From a virus, in IMG/VR virus record IMGVR_UViG_3300042987_000733, positions 1 to 26,172 of that record: DNA of 26,172 nucleotides. One strand, written 5' to 3'. Below the pieces are notes generated by a model, which was not told the DNA's origin, made no database searches, and was given only the letters and a program-made list of their open reading frames with translations. Within the stretch, counting starts at the first letter, position 1. Every line of letters begins with the position of its first letter. The translations under genes and the position numbers were made by a program. This document shows positions 8,479 through 14,987 of the stretch, in pieces.

Positions 8479-8562
8479 TTAAGAGATACGAACGTAGAGT
8501 TGTGGGTACCAGTAATAAATTCCATTAGTAGTATCGTCCTTCCATGTCGCGCTAGTACTCAT
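8479..8562 (-). pseudogene. Remnant of a truncated gene (C-terminal fragment)
   Basis: A 27-codon frame ending WKDDTTNGIYYWYPQLYVRIS before a TAA. It has no convincing ribosome site. Its ATG overlaps the stop of the neighbouring truncated gene (ATGA), but that could be accidental. The aromatic, strand-like sequence looks like the last strands of a larger tail or fibre protein. Base composition matches the genes to its left, while the sequence immediately to its right (from about 8563) is clearly richer in G+C. I read it as the surviving 3' end of a core gene whose front was replaced by recombination. A short expressed peptide cannot be excluded. Confidence 0.5.
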
Positions 8563-8645
8563 CTTGCAGCGACCTGGGCCTGACCCACGCCCAGCTGCCA
8601 GCGGGCAAACCGAGGAGCAACCCCGAGAAAGGTCGAGACGCGCAT
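8559..8645 (-). pseudogene. Remnant of a truncated gene (N-terminal fragment)
   Basis: A 28-codon frame starts at an ATG overlapping the preceding gene's TAA (TAATG), the same coupling used elsewhere in this genome. It reads MRVSTFLGVAPRFARWQLGV, continues GQAQVAAR, and stops at TGA. The pattern FxGVAPRxA..LLP.g.AQxAxN is the N-terminal signature of large phage structural proteins that lie downstream of tail-fibre genes in other phages. Here the frame is broken exactly where the conserved Asn would follow. The region is G+C-rich like its right-hand neighbours and meets the core-like remnant at 8562. It looks like the start of a donor gene cut off at a recombination breakpoint. The family assignment is from memory of the motif only. 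Confidence 0.5.
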
Positions 8646-8872
8646 TACGAAATCGCCGCCTTAAGCTCGTCGACGTCCTTCGCGGCATCGATGTCGTTCT
8701 GGATCTTCTGGTACTTGGTGCGCAGCTTGGCCCGCTCGGCCTCAGCTTGCGCGGTTTCGTTCGGGATCTGCTTAGCCACGATCGCGTCGAACGGCGCCAT
8801 TTCCCGGTTCCGAGCCGCGCGCCGCAGGTTGTGCGCGATCGTCCGCGCTTTCTCCAGGTTAATCCGAATCAC
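8645..8872 (-). CDS. Small conserved phage protein of the tail-fibre locus
   Basis: A 75-residue, highly charged, probably all-helical protein beginning MIRINLEKARTIAHNLRRAA, with FDAIVAKQIPN in the middle and ending KYQKIQNDIDAAKDVDELKA. Proteins of this type occur downstream of tail-fibre genes in Burkholderia-type phages and prophages. No function is established. The start is a GTG overlapping the upstream gene's TGA (GTGA), which implies coupling. Codon use is G+C-rich, unlike the genes further left, and fits an imported segment shared with the tail-fibre tip. Confidence 0.78.
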   Translation of the reverse strand: MIRINLEKARTIAHNLRRAARNREMAPFDAIVAKQIPNETAQAEAERAKLRTKYQKIQNDIDAAKDVDELKAAIS

Positions 8873-9228
8873 TGTTCACCCTCCTGTGCGATCTCAACCC
8901 CTGCATTCGATGGCACGGCATTCGCCCTGGCCTGCGCATGCTTCGCGGCATCAACAGCAAGGCGCTGCTGGGCCTCACTCTCGGCCTGAGCGCGCACCGC
9001 GGCCTGTTCGGCAAACCACGCCGCCGCCCCGATACCGACACCGTCTGGCGTTACGAAATCCGCCTCCCACGCGTCGCGGAACGTGCGATCGGTCGGCACG
9101 AGGTTGTCCTCGATGATTCGATACGGCACGCCGGCCGGCACGTCCTTGCGCGCCACTTCTTCGATCGGAAGTTCGCCCGTGGGCGTCACCACTGCCACGC
9201 CCGAGGCCGTTGGATAGATGATCTTCAT
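8869..9228 (-). CDS. Tail-fibre-associated small protein, possible fibre assembly factor
   Basis: A 119-residue protein beginning MKIIYPTASGVAVVTPTGEL, followed by IEEVARKDVPAGVPYRIIED, FRDAWEADF and an Ala-rich helical tail (about residues 70-110). The same combination occurs just after tail-fibre genes in many betaproteobacterial prophages, where it is sometimes suspected to help fibre assembly. That role is not demonstrated. It starts six bases after the fibre's stop and is coupled to the next gene by GTGA. Composition is G+C-rich like the 3' half of the fibre gene, so the two probably moved together. Confidence 0.8.
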   Translation of the reverse strand: MKIIYPTASGVAVVTPTGELPIEEVARKDVPAGVPYRIIEDNLVPTDRTFRDAWEADFVTPDGVGIGAAAWFAEQAAVRAQAESEAQQRLAVDAAKHAQARANAVPSNAGVEIAQEGEQ

Positions 9229-9234
9229 CGTGGG

Positions 9235-11445
9235 TTACCTGTGAATGGCGACGTTGACGTAAGTGACGTCCTGAAGATTCCCGCCGGCGTCACGGATGTT
9301 GAACGAAAGGTTGCCGGTCGCGTAGGTGAGGTTGTTGGCGTAGTACAAGCTGCCACCGCTCGACGGGGTAATCGTGGCGCAGTAGTTTGCGTCGACCATT
9401 GCGTTAGCGAAGTTGACTTGATAGATGCCCACGCCGCCATCGGTGACGCTACTGACGTTCCCGTTCGCGCGACCCGAGCCGATCGTGCCAGCCGTGCCGT
9501 CGAAGTTGATCCAGGCCCGGCAACCGTAGGCCGTAGCAGCCGATCCGTATCCGCTGTTGAACTTGAAGTTGCCAGAGGAGTCGATGGCCGCGCGTGTAGC
9601 CGTGGCTGTGGCGTCGTAGATGTCGAACGAACCCGATGCGGCGTTTATGACGTACCAGGAGCGCACCGCATTGTATAGGTACAACCCAGCGTTGTAGCCC
9701 GAGCCGTTGAGGTTCTGCACGGCGGCGTAGACGTTGGTCGCCCCCGCCTCGCTGACCGTTAGCTTGGTGGCCGCCGTTGTGGTGCCAATCACGACATTGC
9801 CGGACGAGTCGATACGCATGCGCTCGGTATTGTTTGTCCAGAATGCCATTGGCGCGGCCAGCGCCTGCACGAGGTTGGCCGAGTTTGCGCCAGCCCAGGA
9901 AGACACAGTCGAACTGCCCAGCAGCAATCGGAACGCCGTGTTGCTCGAATTGTTTCCGAGGTTCAGGATCGAGAACGCCGAAGAACCAGCGTTCGCGTTT
10001 CGGATGTAGGATTGCTGCGCGGAGTTGGCGTCTGAGGCCACATCCAAGCGGCCCAGCGCGGTCGCCCCGATGCCGAGGTTACCCGACGAGTCGAGGCGCA
10101 TCTTTTCCGCGCCAATGAACCCCCATATAAAGCTGCCGCCGGTAGCGTCATTACGAAATGTGAAATCTGTACCAGCAGTAGCAGAGCCAAACTGGGATCC
10201 AAACCCTAACCACGCATTTAGCGTAGTAAGGTAGCCAAATGCCATCAGGCTTGTAGTAGCGTCACCACTAATCGCTAAGCGACGGTTGCCGGTTGAAGTA
10301 ATGCCAATGCCAAGATTACCAGAGGAATCGAACCGTGCTTTCTCAGTCCCCGCCCTCGTACGAAATACCTGAAGATCGGTGTCGAAGTAATACGTGGCTA
10401 CTGCTGAGCCGACGGTAATTTGCCCGTATGGGGATCCGCTATTGTGCTGGATATAAATACCGGCGTAGGAATTTGCTAGGTTGGTAGTAGTAATTACCCC
10501 AGCGGCTCCTGTTGTGCTATCACCATTGGATATGCGTGCCAACACATTCCCAGTTGAAGTATCTGCCACGTCCAGCTTATAAATTGGAGTACAACCTATC
10601 CCAAGACCCGTCGAGGTGAGGCGCATGCGCTCAACTAAAGCGGCAGAACGCCAGTACTGAGTGTCGAAGTTATAGTAAAAACTCGGTACCGCCGATCCAC
10701 CGCTCAACCCACCAAAAGCGTTCGTTCCGTTGTTGTTGTAACACTCCAAAACAAGATTGACGTTGGCGGATCCACCTTCCAAACGAACCTGAGAGAACCC
10801 CGTAGTTGTGTCAGAGTTTTTTATCCGGCCAGATACCCCACCTGCCACCGATGTACCCAGTACGTCCAACCGATACGAAGGAGTCGTACCAACGCCAAGA
10901 CCGGTGCTAGTAGTACGGGCTATCTCGCTACCCCCTACTGCAACGCCAACTTGATCTGCCGCTGGGAAGAAGATACCCGTATTCGTATCTCCGTCGTTCG
11001 TGATAGAGGGCGCAGCCGCGCTGCCATCGGGAAATAGCAGATAGTTAGCCGCAGGCACAATATCGGTGCCGTTACTCATCAACACCGCTTTCGCCCCGTT
11101 AGGGACAGATACCCCGGTCTGCCCGCTAACCTTCACGGTAACTGCATATCCGCCCGTCGTATTATTGTAGATAAAGTAGAGTTTTTTATTCGACGGGACA
11201 ATAAGATTCCGCGCGGCGGTGAGCGTTCCGGTACATTCAATAACCATATTCCGTGCAACCCCCGTCGCGCCATCGGGGATAGTGATTGTGGTATCTGCAC
11301 CGTCGGTAATGGCTTGTGTGGTGTAGCCAGAAATTGCCTGTTCAAGCAACGTACCGAGATTAGTATTGGTCGTATCGCCCCATGTTCCGGAACCCTCGCC
11401 GGTTGCAAGAAGCGTAAGCTTAAGATTCCCGCTATACGTAGCCAT
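9235..11445 (-). CDS. Long tail fibre protein (host recognition)
   Basis: A 736-residue fibre. The N-terminus (MATYSGNLKLTLLATGEGSG, then WGDTTNTNLGTLLEQAI) is a typical virion-attachment domain of aquatic phage fibres. The shaft holds about six repeats of the type E+MRLDSSGN(L/V)GIGTT, alternating with LDV and ISNGDSTTG motifs, the usual beta-structured fibre repeat. The C-terminus (about residues 640-736: CRAWINFDGTAGTIG, GVYQVNFANAM-like, VTYVNVAIHR) is a compact tip expected to bind the host surface. Codon use changes around 10130 (about residue 438), within one of the RLDSSGNLGIG repeats. The front is core-like and the rear G+C-rich, consistent with tip exchange by recombination in a repeat. 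AAGAGG lies upstream of the ATG. Confidence 0.9.
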   Translation of the reverse strand: MATYSGNLKLTLLATGEGSGTWGDTTNTNLGTLLEQAISGYTTQAITDGADTTITIPDGATGVARNMVIECTGTLTAARNLIVPSNKKLYFIYNNTTGGYAVTVKVSGQTGVSVPNGAKAVLMSNGTDIVPAANYLLFPDGSAAAPSITNDGDTNTGIFFPAADQVGVAVGGSEIARTTSTGLGVGTTPSYRLDVLGTSVAGGVSGRIKNSDTTTGFSQVRLEGGSANVNLVLECYNNNGTNAFGGLSGGSAVPSFYYNFDTQYWRSAALVERMRLTSTGLGIGCTPIYKLDVADTSTGNVLARISNGDSTTGAAGVITTTNLANSYAGIYIQHNSGSPYGQITVGSAVATYYFDTDLQVFRTRAGTEKARFDSSGNLGIGITSTGNRRLAISGDATTSLMAFGYLTTLNAWLGFGSQFGSATAGTDFTFRNDATGGSFIWGFIGAEKMRLDSSGNLGIGATALGRLDVASDANSAQQSYIRNANAGSSAFSILNLGNNSSNTAFRLLLGSSTVSSWAGANSANLVQALAAPMAFWTNNTERMRIDSSGNVVIGTTTAATKLTVSEAGATNVYAAVQNLNGSGYNAGLYLYNAVRSWYVINAASGSFDIYDATATATRAAIDSSGNFKFNSGYGSAATAYGCRAWINFDGTAGTIGSGRANGNVSSVTDGGVGIYQVNFANAMVDANYCATITPSSGGSLYYANNLTYATGNLSFNIRDAGGNLQDVTYVNVAIHR

Positions 11446-11458
11446 AACAGCCTCTTAT

Positions 11459-12922
11459 TTAGTGTAAAACGTCTGCCCAAACAGACGTTTGTGTGTCATT
11501 AATAGCCGCCCACGCAGGGGTTTGAGTATCTGCGATATCCTGCCAATTTGCAAACTGAGCGTCATTTACCAAACCCCATACGTTGACGGGCGTCACATAA
11601 CCTGTGGCGAAAACCCCTGTTATAGCTACAGCGGTTTCTAAAACTGTAATTACATCCCCCACTGCGCCTGTCGCGTATATCCCTGTAACGGGCACAAAAA
11701 GAATTCCAGCTACATCACTAGTGACCCCCGTAGCTGTTGCGGTACCAATAGTGCAACTAATACCAATATCTAAGCGGCACGCAATTCCATTCGCGGTCGC
11801 AGTACCCACGGCACAATTGATCGAGGTTGCGCCGGACACGTCGATCGACGCACCGATCCCGTTCGCCGTCGCCGTGCCTACGCTGGCGTTGACGGCTACA
11901 TCCAGCTTGGCAGCAGTGCCAGAGGCGGTCGCGGTCCCGGCGCTGGCGTTGACGGCTACATCAAGCTTGGCCGTCGTCCCGTTGGCCGTAGCCGTGCCGA
12001 CGCTGGCGTTGACGGCTACATCAAGCTTGGCCGTCGTCCCGTTGGCCGTAGCCGTGCCGACGCTGGCGTTGACCGCAATGTCGATTTTGGCCGAGGTGCC
12101 GCTCGCGGTTGCGGTGCCTACCGATGCGTTGACGGCTACGTCGAGCTTCGCGGCAGTGCCATTGGCGGTTGCGGTGCCGACGGTGCAGTCGATGGTGGTA
12201 GCACCTGCAACCACACTCGCGGTAAATATCCGCCGCGGCCTCGGCTGAAACAGTTGCCACGGGTTCTCGTGTAAGGCGCGTAACTGGCCAACGGTGGGGA
12301 CTGTATCTTCCCAAAAGACAACTAACGAGAGCCCCCAGGCAGTTGCAGCTTGCGTCCCACCTTCCGCACAACCGAAAACCGTCACGGTGGAATTCGACGC
12401 CAAGGTTCCCGTGACGTTGCCACTTGCGGAGGCGGTCGTCTCAACGCCATTAAACATCAACGACGCTGCTGATCCACTTACCCGTCCGGAAAATGTATTG
12501 AACCTATTCTGCATCCGCGCCGTGGGGCTGTTGTAACTCCACGTCTGGAGCGATCCTCCAGGCCAGAATACAGCCTGCACTGTGTCGCCGTTGATCTCTT
12601 GCATCGGCGTGCAAACGCCGTCGTGTCGAACTATCGACTGATTGAACGGCCCTTGGTTATCTCTGAAGCCCGCACAGAACCAAGCATAACTACTCTTGCC
12701 ATTGAAGTATCCGCGGGAATACTGGCGACCCGTGGCGGTTACGTTAATTCCAACGAGCCCATTGCCAAACGATCTCTTGGTGAATGTTGCCTCTGTAGAT
12801 GGCGGGACACCGTTCAATAATCCGCTAACGTGAGCCGCAGGGAGCCATATCTCAGCCGGCCTGGGAAATGCGGAATTAAGAAGCGCAATGCTCTGTGGCT
12901 GTTTCTTATTCTCGAAAATCAT
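11459..12922 (-). CDS. Repeat-bearing fibre/adhesin-like structural protein
   Basis: A 487-residue protein. I chose the ATG at 12922, which overlaps the previous stop (ATGA); a GTG at 12931 is the alternative. Residues about 20-225 have the strand pattern of a concanavalin/LamG-like domain (TGRQYSRGYFNGKSSYAW, VTVFGCAEGGTQ, WGLSLVVFWEDTVPTVGQLR), ending in a linker HENPWQLFQPRPRRIF. Residues about 240-400 are eight 20-residue repeats around VGTATANGTTAKLDV. The C-terminus carries three Trp/Gln motifs (FANWQDIADTQTPAWAAIND and TQTSVWADV) that recur in other phage surface proteins. A surface-exposed, possibly glycan-binding fibre is likely. The repeat number may vary between relatives. The domain names are inferred from pattern, not a search. 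Confidence 0.82.
   Translation of the reverse strand: MIFENKKQPQSIALLNSAFPRPAEIWLPAAHVSGLLNGVPPSTEATFTKRSFGNGLVGINVTATGRQYSRGYFNGKSSYAWFCAGFRDNQGPFNQSIVRHDGVCTPMQEINGDTVQAVFWPGGSLQTWSYNSPTARMQNRFNTFSGRVSGSAASLMFNGVETTASASGNVTGTLASNSTVTVFGCAEGGTQAATAWGLSLVVFWEDTVPTVGQLRALHENPWQLFQPRPRRIFTASVVAGATTIDCTVGTATANGTAAKLDVAVNASVGTATASGTSAKIDIAVNASVGTATANGTTAKLDVAVNASVGTATANGTTAKLDVAVNASAGTATASGTAAKLDVAVNASVGTATANGIGASIDVSGATSINCAVGTATANGIACRLDIGISCTIGTATATGVTSDVAGILFVPVTGIYATGAVGDVITVLETAVAITGVFATGYVTPVNVWGLVNDAQFANWQDIADTQTPAWAAINDTQTSVWADVLH
11715..12195 (-). repeat. Tandem 60-bp repeat array (about eight units)
   Basis: The array encodes eight 20-residue units of the type AVNASVGTATANGTTAKLDV. 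Units at 11941-12000 and 12001-12060 are identical over all 60 bases, and the identity between copies continues 13 bases further to 12073. Units at 11881-11940, 12061-12120 and 12121-12180 differ modestly, and the outermost ones are more diverged. The exact recent copy shows ongoing expansion by slippage or unequal crossing-over. The repeat keeps the reading frame (60 = 20 codons). Confidence 0.92.
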
Positions 12923-13743
12923 ACCGGCCACCCCAATTGCTTGCCGGTCGCGAGGACGTGCGGCAGTGCCCCATCACCGAGCGCATCGATCTTGATGCCG
13001 GGGCACTGCTGAAGCGTCGGCATGAGATCGGTCACCTGTTGCACGAGCGCGCCGGTCATCCAGAACCAGCGATTCGCAAAGCAAACGGGAAACGGCTGAT
13101 CGTCCTTGTGCGCTCGATCGCCAGTTGCCTTTACGACACCATTGCGCTGCACGCAGGACTCGAAGCCGACCAGCGTCACGTCGCGGAAGCCAAGCACCCA
13201 GGAAAGCGCAATCGCTCGCAGCCCGGTCGTCGTGCCGCCCCAGATACGACGCACGCCTCGCCATTCCGGATCGACCTCCTGGCGCCTATCGATACGCGGG
13301 TGCCACAGCATGACGGCATGCCCCCGAAAGCGCGGCCACGTGTCGGGGTGGCACGTCGTCGACAGGTAATACGTGACGCCGAGTCGAGGCTGGATAAGTC
13401 CGGCGTTGTGTGCCTGAGAATCTGCGCACACCGCCGAGTCTGGGATGCATCCGGCTTCCGCGAGGACGTTGTGAGCGCCCTTCACTGTCATGATATGTGC
13501 GCCGCCCGCACGGCGGCGAGCGATCTCTGGCAGGAAGTCGCGCAGGCTGGGAGACGAGCCGACGATGACCACAGGCTGACTGCGAACTGCTCCCGCTTGC
13601 TGGAGCACCGGGAACCCCGTGGCAACCGCCGCTCGCACGTAGTCGTACATGACCGAGCGATCGACGTTCGTATCCGCTTCCAGTTGAAGCGGCACCGCGT
13701 TGGCAGGCGGCGCGTTGATCGCATTGACGACCGCTATGCTCAT
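12919..13743 (-). CDS. DUF115/MAF-like Rossmann-fold protein, possible glycan-modification function
   Basis: A 274-residue protein. Residues 57-66 (PVVIVGSSPS) form a Rossmann-type nucleotide-binding loop, followed by HIMTVKGAHNVLAEAGCIPD and VCADSQ with an acidic residue at D108. This order matches the DUF115 family (MptE-like and motility-accessory-factor proteins), which includes flagellar glycosyltransferases and pterin pyrophosphokinases. Further motifs are WGGTTTGLRAIALSWVLGF and DVTLVGFES. Related phage genes are often named structural or norphogenetic without evidence. Its neighbours are fibre and surface proteins, so modification of a surface component is a fair guess. Its ATG overlaps the stop of the duplicated mini-frame, and its own stop overlaps the next start. 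Codon use is strongly G+C-rich. Confidence 0.78.
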   Translation of the reverse strand: MSIAVVNAINAPPANAVPLQLEADTNVDRSVMYDYVRAAVATGFPVLQQAGAVRSQPVVIVGSSPSLRDFLPEIARRRAGGAHIMTVKGAHNVLAEAGCIPDSAVCADSQAHNAGLIQPRLGVTYYLSTTCHPDTWPRFRGHAVMLWHPRIDRRQEVDPEWRGVRRIWGGTTTGLRAIALSWVLGFRDVTLVGFESCVQRNGVVKATGDRAHKDDQPFPVCFANRWFWMTGALVQQVTDLMPTLQQCPGIKIDALGDGALPHVLATGKQLGWPV

Positions 13744-13884
13744 GAATAGTAGGTCGCGTCGTGGGTGATGAGTACGGCCTCGGCGACCATCGGCACGTTG
13801 ATCGCATTGACGACCGCTATGCTCATGAATAGTAGGTCGCGTCGTGGGTGATGAGTACGGCCTCGGCGACCATCGGCACGTTGA
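13713..13884 (+). repeat. 83-bp perfect tandem duplication across a gene junction
   Basis: Bases 13713-13795 are repeated exactly at 13796-13878, followed by six further matching bases (CGTTGA, 13879-13884). The hexamer therefore flanks and separates the copies, as expected for duplication by slippage between 6-bp direct repeats. Each copy contains the last 18 codons of the gene at 13823-14455, its stop, and the first ten codons of the gene at 12919-13743. Confidence 0.97.
13740..13826 (-). CDS. 28-codon chimeric mini-frame created by the tandem duplication
   Basis: The right-hand copy of the 83-bp duplication gives the upstream gene its stop and an overlapping ATG (ATGA). Reading from that ATG gives ten codons of the DUF115-like gene (MSIAVVNAIN) and then, across the copy junction, the last 18 codons of the upstream gene (VPMVAEAVLITHDATYYS), ending at the TGA of the left copy. 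That TGA again overlaps the true ATG of the DUF115-like gene. Ribosomes could thus pass upstream gene, mini-frame and downstream gene by two ATGA couplings. The peptide itself is probably without function. Whether it is made is unknown. Confidence 0.55.
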   Translation of the reverse strand: MSIAVVNAINVPMVAEAVLITHDATYYS

Positions 13885-14455
13885 CCGAGTTTTTCGCTAA
13901 ATCAACCACCAGACGAACGGTTTCCTCGGAGGCGAGATCCACCGGGATGCTCCACTCTTCGGCTTGGTCGATCACTGGTGTACCCGTTGCATGGGATCGA
14001 GTAAGCGAATCCTGCACAGTAAGGATCGATGTCGCGACACCCTGAACGCGACCCCACTCGGAGTTTGCGACCGTCCCGCTCTCGTAGAAAAACACCAAAC
14101 CGTCGGAGGCAGAAATGCCGGTCCATCCGCTCGGCCCGTCAAGCGTATTGGCGTTAGCCGCAGCGTTCGACGTAAGCGATACTCGACTCGGCGCGGTACC
14201 ATGCAACGCCGTCGTCCACGGGTAGATCGGCGTCCAGAAATCCGCCGCACCGCCACTGCCTCGCCCGCCGCCCTCGAGCCGCAGTTCAGCCGCACCGCAG
14301 GACGTGGTTGTCGTTCGTCCAAGGCGCACCTTGAGCGTGCCCGCCCACTTCCCGGAGACGTTGATTTCCGGCCCCTTGGCAACGCTGTTGCTGTTGATGA
14401 GCTGACACGTCAGCGCAACGGATCGTGACTTCTGCGGGGTGAGTGAGCCAGCCAT
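13823..14455 (-). CDS. Phage structural protein of unknown function, beta-rich
   Basis: A 210-residue protein beginning MAGSLTPQKSRSVALTCQLI. It has a beta-rich body (GKWAGTLKVRLGRTTTTSCG, RVSLTSNAAANANTLDG, GLVFFYESGTVANSEWGRVQ) and a C-terminal strand region ending VAEAVLITHDATYYS. I do not recognise a named family. Its place among structural genes and its lack of catalytic motifs suggest a virion or surface component. It belongs to the G+C-rich stretch. Its 3' end lies in the right copy of the 83-bp duplication, so the protein itself is intact. It starts four bases after the previous stop. Confidence 0.78.
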   Translation of the reverse strand: MAGSLTPQKSRSVALTCQLINSNSVAKGPEINVSGKWAGTLKVRLGRTTTTSCGAAELRLEGGGRGSGGAADFWTPIYPWTTALHGTAPSRVSLTSNAAANANTLDGPSGWTGISASDGLVFFYESGTVANSEWGRVQGVATSILTVQDSLTRSHATGTPVIDQAEEWSIPVDLASEETVRLVVDLAKNSVNVPMVAEAVLITHDATYYS

Positions 14456-14458
14456 GTT

Positions 14459-14977
14459 CTACCCTCGGACCAGAGCGTCTTCAACGTCACGCTCCGACAG
14501 GTTGCCTTCAAAAGACATGGTCGCCGGGGATGCCAGGCTCCCTGTGCCTGTGGCAAGAATTTTTTCCCCGTAGGTCGACAGCCGAGCGCCAAACGACAGA
14601 ATGTGGCTTCGCATCGCGGCCACCGCACCAGTGCCTGCGAAAATCTTGGCGATTCCTTCCCGAACCTTGATCTTCGAGAAGTTGATCCCGTCGCCCATTG
14701 CCATATCTCGCCACGCACCCTGCTCCGACGTGGTTTGGCCCTTGTAGACCGTCCAGTCCCACTCGGAGGCCGATCCGCCAGCGCCCCCCGTGCCGACTTC
14801 GTTCTGGATTTCGATTCGCGGCACGTTTGTTCGGTACACGTAGAAATTCGGCGTGGCCTGGAGGTTGAGCGCGTCTCGGATCTGCCCGTACTGTCCGTTA
14901 TTGACGAGCGCAAGAAGCACCGGATCTGCCAGAATCGCCGCTTTGAGCGTCTGAAGTTGTGCGGTAGTGAGCGCCAT
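14459..14977 (-). CDS. Conserved phage virion-region protein
   Basis: A 172-residue protein. The ATG at 14977 is chosen because AAGGGGG lies just upstream and the sequence MALTTAQLQTLKAAILADPV is the usual N-terminus of this family. The frame stays open much further upstream but only as a shadow of the next gene. The middle has FYVYRTNVPRIEIQ and WRDMAMGDGINFSKIKV; the C-terminus reads LSTYGEKILATGTGSLASPA, then FEGNLSERDVEDAL. Related proteins with the TLKA.I.ADP start and ATGTG..ASPA motif occur in tail or head-completion regions of Burkholderia-type phages. The function is unknown. Composition is G+C-rich, as in the genes to its left. Confidence 0.82.
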   Translation of the reverse strand: MALTTAQLQTLKAAILADPVLLALVNNGQYGQIRDALNLQATPNFYVYRTNVPRIEIQNEVGTGGAGGSASEWDWTVYKGQTTSEQGAWRDMAMGDGINFSKIKVREGIAKIFAGTGAVAAMRSHILSFGARLSTYGEKILATGTGSLASPATMSFEGNLSERDVEDALVRG

Positions 14978-14987
14978 GGCAACCCCC

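Noticed and set aside
8563-8688. Extension of the frame at 8479-8562 to 69 codons
   Set aside because: The added part is an Arg-rich shadow of the conserved gene at 8645-8872 and crosses the composition boundary.
11821-12180. CRISPR array suspected from regular 60-base spacing
   Set aside because: The whole 60-base unit repeats with no unique spacers, stays in one reading frame and encodes protein repeats.
11604-12248. Plus-strand frame with Pro/Val/Ala repeats opposite the 60-bp array
   Set aside because: The repeat is merely the array read backwards. The minus-strand protein has upstream and downstream domains that continue through the array.
12895-13749. Plus-strand open frame of 284 codons opposite the DUF115-like gene
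   Set aside because: G+C-rich genes commonly leave open antisense frames. No motif is seen and the minus-strand protein has a recognisable nucleotide-binding loop.
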